64,000 bases of DNA, from contig NZ_VDMA02000023.1 of the NCBI RefSeq assembly GCF_006334915.2, positions 1 to 64,000 on the forward strand, written 5' to 3'. Under the pieces are notes generated by a model, which was not told the origin of the DNA, searched no databases, and saw only the letters and a program-made list of their open reading frames with translations. Positions 17,545-25,403 of the stretch are shown one piece after another (within the stretch, counting starts at the first letter, position 1; each line of letters begins with the position of its first letter). The translations under genes were made by a program, and so were the position numbers. This DNA comes from Microbispora catharanthi. GTDB taxonomy: Bacteria; Actinomycetota; Actinomycetes; Streptosporangiales; Streptosporangiaceae.

Positions 17545-18612
17545 TCATGCGATCTTCTCCACCGGCAGGTAGTCCATGTCGTAGCCGAACGCCCGCGGCC
17601 CCGCCGTCTCCAGGCCCTTCTGCGTACGCCACAGGGGGTCGCAGGGCCAGGCGAGCACGGTCACCCGCTGGCCGTACCGCAGCCCCTCGGTCTGGATCGC
17701 CGTCGCCGTCTGGCTGTCGACCACCGTGATCAGGTCGGGCACCATGGCCCTGACCCGGCCGTCCTCGACGGCGACGAGGTTCTCGTTCTGGATCTCCAGG
17801 GTCAGCGTCCTGCCCCGGTCGTCGCCGGTGCCCTCGATCGTCGCCGTGCCCCGGGCGAACCCGCCGGTGGTCCTGCGCTCCAGGTCGCCCAGCTTGCCGG
17901 TGATCAGCCGTACGGCGCCGAGCTCCGCGGTCAGTGCGGCCAGCGGGTCTGCGGCGCCCTCGGTCGCCCGGCCGACCGCGATCGCCCGGCTCACCGTGCC
18001 CTCGATCACCGCGCCCGCGCACTCGCGCGCGGTCAGCACGTAGTCGGCCATCAGGGCGCTCGACCCCGCCGCCACGCAGACGGCCCGCGCGATCTGCTCC
18101 GACCACAGGCCGTCGACCGGCCGGATCGTCACGACGTTGCCGACGACGTCGGTCATGACCACGAGGTTGGCCGGGATCCCGGCCACGTACATCGAGACCA
18201 TCTGGACCTCGGGGAAGGCCCGGCCCATCGCGTCGGCGTCGAGCAGCGGCAGCCCGAGCCTGGCCGCCCAGGCCACCGGGGCGACGCCGTTGCCGCCGCC
18301 GATCTCCGAGGACATGACCGCGGCGGGCGGACGGCCGAAGATCCGCTCGATCTCCTCGGCGATCCTGACCGGCTCGTCCGTGCCGTGGACCATCTCGTTG
18401 CTGACGGTCGGGGCGCCGATTCCCGACAGCGGCAGCACGAGGGCGTCATCGGGCAACTCGTCCAGGGTGACGAGCGGCACCTCGCCGTGCTCGCGTATCG
18501 CGCGCCGTGCGGCGATGGCGCCGGGGCGGACGTCCCCGCCGCCGCCGGTGCCGAGCACGGCGCAGCCGCGGGCCAGCGCGGCGACGTCCTCCAGTGTGAT
18601 GCGGGCCTGCAT
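17545..18612 (-). CDS. DUF917 family protein (hydantoin/thiohydantoin-type hydrolase partner)
   Basis: DUF917 protein of 355 aa, cytosolic. It has the N-terminal glycine-rich motif GTGGGGDVRPG, the mid-protein EIGGGNG motif, and a C-terminal domain ending near GYDMDYLPVEKIA. Some family members are named S-methyl-thiohydantoin desulfurase, and many are encoded beside short HyuA-like ATPases, as here. The start is uncertain: ATG 18612 has GGTGAAGG nine bases upstream, while GTG 18627 is also in frame. A perfect 17-bp dyad lies 67 bases upstream. It is the first gene of the long minus-strand operon that runs to hyuB. Confidence 0.85.
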   Translation of the reverse strand: MQARITLEDVAALARGCAVLGTGGGGDVRPGAIAARRAIREHGEVPLVTLDELPDDALVLPLSGIGAPTVSNEMVHGTDEPVRIAEEIERIFGRPPAAVMSSEIGGGNGVAPVAWAARLGLPLLDADAMGRAFPEVQMVSMYVAGIPANLVVMTDVVGNVVTIRPVDGLWSEQIARAVCVAAGSSALMADYVLTARECAGAVIEGTVSRAIAVGRATEGAADPLAALTAELGAVRLITGKLGDLERRTTGGFARGTATIEGTGDDRGRTLTLEIQNENLVAVEDGRVRAMVPDLITVVDSQTATAIQTEGLRYGQRVTVLAWPCDPLWRTQKGLETAGPRAFGYDMDYLPVEKIA

Positions 18613-18678
18613 GCGGGGAGCCTTCACCACCGGACGGTCCCGCCTCAATGTCACTGTGCGACACATATCGGGCGATTG

Positions 18679-18695
18679 TTGTCGCCCCGCGACAA
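18679..18695 (-). promoter_or_regulatory. Dyad TTGT-N9-ACAA before the DUF917 operon
   Basis: TTGTCGCCCCGCGACAA is a perfect inverted repeat (7-3-7), centred about 75 bases upstream of the DUF917 ATG. The outer bases TTGT and ACAA with a 9-base gap recur before dadA and, with one mismatch, before hyuA. It is a likely operator for one of the two PucR-type regulators. Confidence 0.55.
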
Positions 18696-18716
18696 GGCCC
18701 GCAAGGCGGCGCCCAA

Positions 18717-18744
18717 CTGAACGGGCTCAGCTGAACGGGCTCAG
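18717..18744. repeat. Perfect 14-bp tandem duplication at the dadA stop
   Basis: CTGAACGGGCTCAG occurs twice in direct succession (18717-18730 and 18731-18744). The second copy contains the dadA stop codon. This looks like a recent slippage duplication and does not change the protein. Confidence 0.8.
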
Positions 18745-19994
18745 CGCAGCGGGTCGAACTCCCGCAGGGCGGCGGGCTGCTTGCCGGTGCTGATCTGCTC
18801 GGCGAGGAGCCGTCCGGTGGCCGGACCGTGGGCCAGGCCCCACATGCCGTGCCCGCCTGCCACGTAGACGCCCGGGGCGTCGGTCGCGCCGATCAGGGGT
18901 CGCCCGTCCGGCGTGACCGGCCGGGGGCCGACCCAGACGTCGGTGCGTTCCTCCCAGCGCACGCCCCGCAGCAGGGGGCGGGCCGAGGCGATGATCGCCC
19001 GCAGCCGGGCCTCGACGGCCGGAGCGTCCGGGTCGCGGAACTCCATCGTGCCCGCGACGCGCAGCCCGCCCTGGTAGGGCGTGCACGCCACCCGCACATC
19101 GGGCAGGTAGATCGGGCCGGGGACGGGGTGGTCCACCGGCACGGTGAACGAGTAGCCGCGGCCGGCCCGCACGGGAACGCGTACGCCCCAGCGGCCCGCC
19201 AGCCGGGACAGCCAGGCACCGGTGGCCAGCACCACAGCGTCGGCGGACAGAACGGCGCCGTCCCGGGCCACCACGACGACCTTCCTTGCGTCGTTGCGCA
19301 CGTCGGCGACCTCGTGCTTCTCGATCGTCGCGCCCCGCTCGACGACGGCCTCGCCCAGCGCGTGGACGAAGCGGCCGGGGTCGATGTAGCGCTGCCCGTC
19401 GATCCGCACGCCCGCGGTCAAGGCCTCCGAGGCGAGCGGCAGGGCCTCGGCCAGTCGCCGTGCGTCCAGCGCGGTGTGATCGACCGGCTGCCCGGCCTCG
19501 GCCATCCTGCGCAGCTCGTGAAGCAGGCCCTGGGCCTGGCGCGGCGTCCGGAAGCCGGCGGTGATCGGCGCGTCCTCGACAGGGGCGGCCACGCCGTTGG
19601 CGGCGAGCACCTCGTACGCCTCGATGCACTCGTCGTTGAGCGGCAGGTTGGCGCGCACGGCCCGGGTCCACGACGGCCATCGGCAGTTGGCGGCGAAACG
19701 GGTGAGGAACGCCCACAGTCCGGGATCGACGGTCGCCGGGACGTGCAGCGGCGCGGCCGGATTGAGCAGCGAGCGCAGGCCATACCGCAGCACGGAGGGC
19801 TCGTTCAGCGGGATGGCCAGGCCGGGCGCGATCCAGCCCGCGTTGCCCCAGGACGCGCCGGCGGCCACGCCCCGGCGGTCGACCACGGTGACCTCCACAC
19901 CGCGTTCCTGCAGGAACCACGCGGTGGACAGGCCCACGATCCCCGCGCCCACCACGATGACCGACCGCGGCCAGTCGTCAACGCGCTCGGACAT
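18741..19994 (-). CDS. FAD-dependent amino-acid oxidoreductase (DadA/DAO type)
   Basis: Oxidoreductase of 417 aa with the FAD-binding GAGIVG (residues 16-21) in a beta-alpha-beta start, VIVVGAGIVGLSTAWFLQER. The C-terminal GGHGMWGLAHGPATGRLLAE contacts FAD in this family. It resembles D-amino-acid dehydrogenase (DadA), which deaminates D-amino acids to 2-oxo acids. The substrate may instead be another secondary amine or imino acid. The start at ATG 19994 has a strong GGAGGTGG site. It is encoded between the second PucR gene and DUF917, with two TTGT-N9-ACAA dyads upstream. A DadA-like enzyme fits removal of the amino group after hydantoin or cyclic amide opening. Confidence 0.85.
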   Translation of the reverse strand: MSERVDDWPRSVIVVGAGIVGLSTAWFLQERGVEVTVVDRRGVAAGASWGNAGWIAPGLAIPLNEPSVLRYGLRSLLNPAAPLHVPATVDPGLWAFLTRFAANCRWPSWTRAVRANLPLNDECIEAYEVLAANGVAAPVEDAPITAGFRTPRQAQGLLHELRRMAEAGQPVDHTALDARRLAEALPLASEALTAGVRIDGQRYIDPGRFVHALGEAVVERGATIEKHEVADVRNDARKVVVVARDGAVLSADAVVLATGAWLSRLAGRWGVRVPVRAGRGYSFTVPVDHPVPGPIYLPDVRVACTPYQGGLRVAGTMEFRDPDAPAVEARLRAIIASARPLLRGVRWEERTDVWVGPRPVTPDGRPLIGATDAPGVYVAGGHGMWGLAHGPATGRLLAEQISTGKQPAALREFDPLR

Positions 19995-20058
19995 GCCCCA
20001 CCTCCACACCAGGCGACTGCTTGCCCGGCCAGCATCGCCCGCGCGGCGCCGCCCACGG

Positions 20059-20075
20059 TTGTAGCGGCCCCACAA
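20059..20075 (-). promoter_or_regulatory. TTGT-N9-ACAA element, dadA-proximal
   Basis: TTGTAGCGGCCCCACAA starts 65 bases upstream of the dadA ATG. It matches the outer arms of the perfect dyad before DUF917. A second copy begins 31 bp further upstream, about three helical turns, which suits cooperative binding on one face of the DNA. Confidence 0.5.
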
Positions 20076-20089
20076 TCGCAGCGCCCTTG

Positions 20090-20106
20090 TTGTGGGTTTC
20101 GGACAA
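20090..20106 (-). promoter_or_regulatory. TTGT-N9-ACAA element, dadA-distal
   Basis: TTGTGGGTTTCGGACAA lies in the 116-base gap between the PucR-type gene and dadA, 31 bp from the proximal copy. It ends four bases before the regulator's stop codon. Confidence 0.5.
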
Positions 20107-20110
20107 CCTC

Positions 20111-21652
20111 CTATTCGTCCTCGGCCGCCAGAGTGATGACCATGGCGAGGCGCTTGCGCGGGTCGTCCAGATTGAGCGGGGTCACCTCGCTCATCCTGCG
20201 CAGGCGGTTGCGGACCGTGTTGGCGTGCACGCCGAGCCGTTCGGCGGCGACCGTGAGATCGCCCTGGGCCTCCAGCCACGCCCGTAACGTCGCCACATAG
20301 TGGGTGTCGTGGAGCGCGTCGTGCCGGCGCAGCGCGCTCACCGGTCCACGTGCGGGCACGCGGCCCGCCCGCGCCGCGGCGCGCAACCGGTGCAGCAGGA
20401 TGTCGTCCCAGGACTCGTCGTACGCGGGCGGCCCGCCGGCGGGCACGGCGTGGGAGGTGTCCCTCTCGTGCAGCGCCAGGCACTCCTCCGCCTCCCGTCG
20501 GCTCGCCGGCAGCTCCGCCGCCTGGGCCGCCGCGCCGATGCCGGCCGCGACGCGCACCCGCGGCGGCAGCCCCGCCCCCAGCGCGGCCACCCATTCCCGT
20601 GCCGCCGCCGCCCCCGCGTCCGGCAGGATCGTGTAGAGCGTGTCGCCGAGCAGCGTGCTCCTCCCGGGCCTGGACCAGCCGAAACCGGTGGTGGCCCGCT
20701 CGAAGGCCAGCAGGAGCATGGCGTGCGGCTCCTCGGAGGTGTGCGTGCGGACCGCGACGACCCGCGTCTCCCGCGCGGCCAGTCCCAGGCGGCTGACCAC
20801 GGTCGCGGCGTCGGCGGTGCCCTCCAGCAGCCGGACGACCAGGTCGGACTCCACCTGCCGTTCCAGGTCGGCGCTCGCCCGGGAGCGCAGCAGGTGCAAC
20901 GCCACGGCGCGCGCGCCGTTCGCCAGCGCGGTGTGCCGCGTCCCGGTCAGGGGACTGCCGCATGTCACCCACACCGACCCGAGCAGCTCCCGCCCGGCCC
21001 GCACCGCCACCACCATCCGCCCGGTCATGCCGTGCGACGGGTCCGGCTCGACGAAGATCGGCTCGTCCGTCGCCGCCAGGCGGGCGAACACCCCCCGGGC
21101 CCGGAACATCTCGCGCAGCCGCTCCGGAACCTGCCGCACCAGGATCGTCTCCAGGCGGGCCGGATCGCCCGCCTGCTGGGAGCGGGAGTACGCGAGCACC
21201 CGCGAGAGCGGGTCCTCGATGGTCACGGCGCCGCCGACGGCGTCCGCCAGGCTGTCGGCCAGCGCGAACAGGTCCGTGGGCCCCCGCCCCGACTCGGTCT
21301 CCCGCCCTTCCAGCACCAGTCCGTAGACCACTCCGACAAGGTGACTCCACGAGACGGCGGGGTCGACGAGCATCACGGCCACGTCGTTGCTCTCGCCGGC
21401 CACGGCCGCCTCGCGCGCGGTCTCGGCGCCCGCCCGCACCAGGACCACCGTGGCCTGGGCCGCGACCGCCCACCGCACCGCCTCGGTCACCGACCCGGCT
21501 CCCACAGCCACGAGCACGTCACCGGTGACCCGGCCGTCGGTGGCGTCCGGCATCGCCACGCTGCGCAGCCGCGCCGAGCGCCTCTCGGGCCGCCCGCACA
21601 GCCGTACGCCGTACGCGCCCAGCACGTTGACCAGGCGATCCAACGTGATCAC
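20111..21652 (-). CDS. PucR/CdaR-family transcriptional regulator
   Basis: Regulator of 513 aa with the usual layout: an N-terminal sensor region, a central GAF/GGDEF-like region around residues 130-380, and a C-terminal HTH_30. The last carries AWLEAQGDLTVAAERLGVHANTVRNRLRRM. The start is GTG 21652 with no strong ribosome site. It is the first gene of the dadA group, and its end lies just before two TTGT-N9-ACAA dyads. It is a diverged paralogue of the PucR protein at 9148, so the cluster has two related regulators, perhaps sensing different pathway intermediates. No purine genes are nearby, so a purine role is unlikely. Confidence 0.88.
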   Translation of the reverse strand: MITLDRLVNVLGAYGVRLCGRPERRSARLRSVAMPDATDGRVTGDVLVAVGAGSVTEAVRWAVAAQATVVLVRAGAETAREAAVAGESNDVAVMLVDPAVSWSHLVGVVYGLVLEGRETESGRGPTDLFALADSLADAVGGAVTIEDPLSRVLAYSRSQQAGDPARLETILVRQVPERLREMFRARGVFARLAATDEPIFVEPDPSHGMTGRMVVAVRAGRELLGSVWVTCGSPLTGTRHTALANGARAVALHLLRSRASADLERQVESDLVVRLLEGTADAATVVSRLGLAARETRVVAVRTHTSEEPHAMLLLAFERATTGFGWSRPGRSTLLGDTLYTILPDAGAAAAREWVAALGAGLPPRVRVAAGIGAAAQAAELPASRREAEECLALHERDTSHAVPAGGPPAYDESWDDILLHRLRAAARAGRVPARGPVSALRRHDALHDTHYVATLRAWLEAQGDLTVAAERLGVHANTVRNRLRRMSEVTPLNLDDPRKRLAMVITLAAEDE

Positions 21653-21693
21653 GCGTTACTCCGCACCGGACTGGATCAGACCCGTGGAAGGCC

Positions 21694-21729
21694 GAAGGCC
21701 CGGTCTCCGTTTCCGGAGGCCGGGCCTTC
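21694..21729 (-). terminator. Terminator of the first tRNA-fMet gene
   Basis: A 16-bp stem with loop TTTC: GAAGGCCCGGTCTCCG (21694-21709) pairs with CGGAGGCCGGGCCTTC (21714-21729), with one mismatch. It starts six bases past the tRNA CCA end on the minus strand. A near-copy follows the second tRNA gene. Confidence 0.8.
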
Positions 21730-21735
21730 GACTCT

Positions 21736-21812
21736 TGGTAGCGGGGACAGGATTTGAACCTGCGACCTCTGGGTTATGAGCCCAGCGAGCTACCGAACTG
21801 CTCCACCCCGCG
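21736..21812 (-). tRNA. Initiator tRNA-fMet (CAT), copy 1
   Basis: 77 nt including an encoded CCA end. The cloverleaf is complete. The anticodon loop is CTCATAA (CAT) on a stem with the three G-C pairs (GGG/CCC) diagnostic of initiators. The 1-72 position is unpaired (C1 against U72), also an initiator hallmark. The acceptor starts CGCGGGG. It differs from copy 2 by one base in the D-loop region. Confidence 0.96.
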
Positions 21813-21827
21813 TCGTTGTGTGTTTGA

Positions 21828-21857
21828 AGCTTACCGGGCGCCGGGGGCGAGTGCCAA
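21828..21857 (-). promoter_or_regulatory. Promoter of tRNA-fMet copy 1
   Basis: On the minus strand, -35 TTGGCA (21852-21857), an 18-base spacer and -10 TAAGCT (21828-21833) lie about 15 bases before the mature tRNA. This fits a housekeeping sigma factor. Confidence 0.65.
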
Positions 21858-22022
21858 ATCATTTGTGGTGTCAGGCGAGTTCGTACCTCCAGCCGGAGGC
21901 GAGGGAGGAGGAGACCGCGACCTCGCCGCCGGAGCGGGTGACGGTGAACGTCGCGGGGGGTGCCATCCGCCGTCCGCGCCCGTGATCGTATTCGTCGACG
22001 ACGGGGGGACCGGTGAACGACC

Positions 22023-22058
22023 AGAGGCCCGGCCTCCGTTTCCGGAGACCGGGCCTCT
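22023..22058 (-). terminator. Terminator of the second tRNA-fMet gene
   Basis: 16-bp stem with loop TTTC: AGAGGCCCGGCCTCCG (22023-22038) with CGGAGACCGGGCCTCT (22043-22058), six bases past the tRNA 3' end. The one non-Watson-Crick pair is a G-U wobble in the minus-strand RNA. Confidence 0.8.
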
Positions 22059-22064
22059 GACACT

Positions 22065-22141
22065 TGGTAGCGGGGACAGGATTTGAACCTGCGACCTCTG
22101 GGTTATGAGCCCAGCGAGCTACCGAGCTGCTCCACCCCGCG
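22065..22141 (-). tRNA. Initiator tRNA-fMet (CAT), copy 2
   Basis: 77 nt with encoded CCA. It is identical to copy 1 except for one base in the D-arm/loop. The same initiator traits are present: CAT anticodon, GGG/CCC anticodon stem and unpaired C1. It is 252 bases upstream of copy 1 in transcription direction and has its own promoter and terminator. Confidence 0.96.
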
Positions 22142-22152
22142 TCGGCTCTTCG

Positions 22153-22181
22153 AGACTATCCCGGTATCGCGCGGGAGGCAA
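22153..22181 (-). promoter_or_regulatory. Promoter of tRNA-fMet copy 2
   Basis: On the minus strand, -35 TTGCCT (22176-22181), a 17-base spacer and -10 TAGTCT (22153-22158), about 11 bases before the tRNA. Confidence 0.65.
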
Positions 22182-22224
22182 ACCGGAGCCCCGCGCCCGT
22201 GGGGACGCGGGGCTCCGGAAGGGC

Positions 22225-25200
22225 TCAGCCGCTCGGTGTGGGGCTGGGAGTCGCACCGGCCGGTGGACTCCCGCTCGGGCTCCCGCTCGGACTCGGGCTC
22301 CCGCTCGGGACCGGAGCCTGGGACGCCGCCGGGACGGGGGTCCCGCCCTTGAGCTTGGCCAGGTCGTCCAGCGCCTTCTTCAGCGCGGTCTGCGCGTCGC
22401 CGTACGCCTTCCAGTCGGGCGGGTTCGACGACAGCGCCTTCTGCGAATCGTCGTACGCCCGCTGGGCCCGGCCGAGCGCCGACGTCAGCGCCGAGGAGTT
22501 CTCCGGCGGAGTGACCTGACCGGGTGGCTGGTTCGCCGTCTGGTCGGGTGTCTGCTCCGGCGGCGTGGCCACGGTGCCGCCGAACACCTGCTCCAGCGCG
22601 TTGCCGAGCGTGGGGCCGAAGCCGACCTTCTCGCCGTACAGCACGAGCACCCGGCGGAGGGTCGGATACTTGCCCGAGGTCTCCGCGCGCGGCTGGATGT
22701 AGACCGGCTCGACGTACAGCAGGCCGCCGCCGAAGGGCAGCGTGAGCAGGTTGCCGTACAGCACGTCGGTGCCGCCGCCGCGCAGCAGGTTGAGCTCGGT
22801 CGACACCGTGGTGTTCGACTCGAACAGGTTCTGCGCCTGTGGCGGACCCTGGATCGCGGTCGTGCTCGGCAACTGGAGGATCTCCAATGGCGGGTTCGGC
22901 GCGGCGGCCGTCGCGTCGACCGCCATGAACGCCGCCATGTTCTGCCGCTGGTTGGGCACGAACGTGGTCGTGAGCGAGAAGCGCTCGGTGTCGCTGCCCG
23001 GCATCTTCATCGTCACGTAGTAGGGCGGCTGCTTGCTCTTGCCGGTCGCCGGGTCCTCGGGGACCTTCCAGAAGTCCTGGCCGCTGAAGAACGCGTTGGC
23101 GTCGGTGACGTGGTAGGAGGTGAGGATCTCCCGCTGCGCCTTGAACAGGTCGGCCGGGTAGCGCAGGTGGGCGCGCAACGCCTGGCTGATCTGCGAGGCC
23201 GGCTTGACGACCCCGCCGAAGGCCTTCTCCCAGGTCTTGAGCACCGGGTCGGACTCGTCCCAGGCGTACAGGGTCACCGTGCCGTCGTAGGCGTCCACGG
23301 TCGCCTTGACCGAGTTGCGGATGTAGTTGACCTCGTCCCTGGGCACCTGCGGCACGCCGAGACGGCTCGACTGCACGTCGGTGGTCAGCGACTCCAGGCT
23401 CTTGCGCTCGGAGTAGGGGTAGGAGTCGGAGGTCGTGTACGCGTCCACGATCCACACGATGCGCCCGTTCACCACCGCGGGGTACGGGTCGCGGTCCAGC
23501 GTGAGGAACGGCGCGACCTGCTGGATGCGCTCCACCGGCTCGCGGTTGTAGAGGATGCGGGACTCGGCGTTGATGTTCGAGTTCAGCAGCAGGTTGGTCT
23601 CGCCGTACTTCACCGCGTAGAGCAGGCGGCGGAAGAAGTTCCCGATCGAGACGCCGCCCTTGCCCTCATAGGTGTTGTTCACCTGGCCGGTGGTGTTCTG
23701 CTGGTCGGCGCCCGCCTGTCCCTGCTGGGGGTAGTCCAGCTCATTGGGCCTGGCCGACTGCGGCCCGCCGACGATGGAGTAGTCTGGCGAGTTCTCGCCG
23801 AAGTAGACGCGGGGCTCGTAGTCGCCGAGATCGCCGACCGGCGGGATGTCGCGCTCGCTGAACTCCGGCAGGCCGCTGCTGTCCACCTTGTTGCCGGGCG
23901 CGGCGACGAAGCCGAAGCCGTGCGTGTAGACCAGGTGGTCGTTGATCCAGTTGCGCTGCCCGTCCGGCGGGCGGCCGATCTCGCGGACCGCCACCACCGT
24001 GTCGCGCGGCTTGCCGTCGACGGGATACCTGTCGATGTCGAGCTGCTCGGGGAACTGGTAGTAGCCGCGGATCTGCTGCTTCTGCTGGAACGTCGGCGAC
24101 AGCAGGCTCGGGTCGAGCAGGCGCATGCCGGGGATGGCCGACGCCTCGGTCTGCAGCACGGAGGCGTCGGTGTCGGTCTTGGCGCTGTACTCCGTGACCT
24201 TCGCCGTGTCGACTCCGTAGGCTTTTCGAGTCGCGTCGATGTTGCGCTGGATGTACGCCTGCTCCTTGCTCTGCTGGTTCGGCTTGACCTGGAACTGCTC
24301 GACCAGCGAGGGATACACGGTGCCGATCAGGACGGCCGACAGCACGAGCAGCCCGAACGCCACGCCCGGGAACATCCCGCCCGGCCTGATGACGCCGGCG
24401 AAGAAGATCAGCGCGCAGATGAGGGAGATGACCGCGAGGATCCCCTTGGCCGGCAGCACCGCGTGCACGTCGGTGTACGACGCGCCGAAGACCTTGCCGC
24501 GGTCGGAGAAGACCAGGCTGTACCTGTCGAGCCAGTAGGCCGCGGCCTTGAGCAGGACGAACACGCCGAGCAGCACCGACAGGTGCGCCCGGGCGGCCCG
24601 GGTGGCGTGCACCCCGCCGGGCGAGGAGATGCGGAACCCGCCGTACAGGTAGTGCACGACCGTGGCCGCGATGATCGACAGCACCACGGCCGTGAACAGG
24701 AAGTTCAGCAGCATCCGCAGGAACGGAATCGTGAACACGAAGAACGACAGGTCGAGGCCGAACTGCGCGTCCTTCTCGTTGAAGGGCGTGCGGTTCACGA
24801 ACTGCAGCCAGGTCCGCCACAGCCCCGCCGTGGACGAGCCCGTGAACAGGGCGAGGACGCCCATGCCGACCAGGAAGACCAGCCGCCGGTGCGGGTCGAG
24901 CGCGACGCGGTAGCGGTCGGCGCCCTGCGGCGCCCCGAACATCCCCGGCCCGAACATCGGGCGGGTGCGGTGCGCGAGCACCATGTTGCCGCCCACGATG
25001 GCGATCATCAGGGCGGCGCCCACGATGAACAGCACCACCTGGGTGAGCAGCATCGTGGAGAACACCGAGGAGAAGTTCACCGAGTCGTACCAGAGGTAGT
25101 CGGTGTAGATCCCCGAGAAGACCAGCAGTAATACGACGATCGCCACGACGGCGATCAGCACGGGTATCAGAAGGCGCGGCCGTCGGGGCAAGCGCACCGC

Positions 25201-25230
25201 CCGTCCGGCTCCGGGGCTCCGGAAGCTCAA
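22225..25230 (-). CDS. UPF0182 family integral membrane protein
   Basis: Large membrane protein of 1001 aa, the usual UPF0182 (COG1615) length. About seven membrane helices lie in the N-terminal third, the first near residues 20-40. A long extracytoplasmic domain follows, containing PVDGKPRDTVVAVREIGRP and ETNLLLNSNINAESRILYNR. The C-terminal 100 residues are acidic/Gln-rich and end in a Pro/Ser/Gly tail of repeated PSGSPSG-like units, probably disordered. The biochemical role is unknown. It opens the conserved block equivalent to M. tuberculosis Rv3193c-Rv3204 and is followed on the opposite side by the PDZ protease gene. Confidence 0.92.
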   Translation of the reverse strand: MSFRSPGAGRAVRLPRRPRLLIPVLIAVVAIVVLLLVFSGIYTDYLWYDSVNFSSVFSTMLLTQVVLFIVGAALMIAIVGGNMVLAHRTRPMFGPGMFGAPQGADRYRVALDPHRRLVFLVGMGVLALFTGSSTAGLWRTWLQFVNRTPFNEKDAQFGLDLSFFVFTIPFLRMLLNFLFTAVVLSIIAATVVHYLYGGFRISSPGGVHATRAARAHLSVLLGVFVLLKAAAYWLDRYSLVFSDRGKVFGASYTDVHAVLPAKGILAVISLICALIFFAGVIRPGGMFPGVAFGLLVLSAVLIGTVYPSLVEQFQVKPNQQSKEQAYIQRNIDATRKAYGVDTAKVTEYSAKTDTDASVLQTEASAIPGMRLLDPSLLSPTFQQKQQIRGYYQFPEQLDIDRYPVDGKPRDTVVAVREIGRPPDGQRNWINDHLVYTHGFGFVAAPGNKVDSSGLPEFSERDIPPVGDLGDYEPRVYFGENSPDYSIVGGPQSARPNELDYPQQGQAGADQQNTTGQVNNTYEGKGGVSIGNFFRRLLYAVKYGETNLLLNSNINAESRILYNREPVERIQQVAPFLTLDRDPYPAVVNGRIVWIVDAYTTSDSYPYSERKSLESLTTDVQSSRLGVPQVPRDEVNYIRNSVKATVDAYDGTVTLYAWDESDPVLKTWEKAFGGVVKPASQISQALRAHLRYPADLFKAQREILTSYHVTDANAFFSGQDFWKVPEDPATGKSKQPPYYVTMKMPGSDTERFSLTTTFVPNQRQNMAAFMAVDATAAAPNPPLEILQLPSTTAIQGPPQAQNLFESNTTVSTELNLLRGGGTDVLYGNLLTLPFGGGLLYVEPVYIQPRAETSGKYPTLRRVLVLYGEKVGFGPTLGNALEQVFGGTVATPPEQTPDQTANQPPGQVTPPENSSALTSALGRAQRAYDDSQKALSSNPPDWKAYGDAQTALKKALDDLAKLKGGTPVPAASQAPVPSGSPSPSGSPSGSPPAGATPSPTPSG

Positions 25231-25403
25231 CGCTCAACCCCTTGTCTCAGATTGGCAGGGCCATGATTGTCAGAGGGCAACGGTCCGTGCTTGGAAACCT
25301 ACACTGCGACCGGCGTGGTCGTGGTAACAGATCTGATCGTTCTCATGACGCCTCCCGGCCTCGAAGACGGGCAGGTCACGGCCCCCGTGCCCCCGGCGTA
25401 CGC

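Noticed and set aside
9148-21652. Purine catabolism cluster, because of the PucR family
   Set aside because: No urate, allantoin or xanthine genes occur. The PucR name covers many unrelated regulons.
21656-22063. Minus-strand open frame of 135 codons containing VAGSNPVPATK
   Set aside because: This peptide is a translation of the tRNA-fMet gene itself, a common annotation error. The frame crosses tRNA copy 1 and both terminator hairpins.
22105-25131. Plus-strand open frame opposite UPF0182
   Set aside because: Starts inside a tRNA gene and is antisense to a complete conserved membrane protein.
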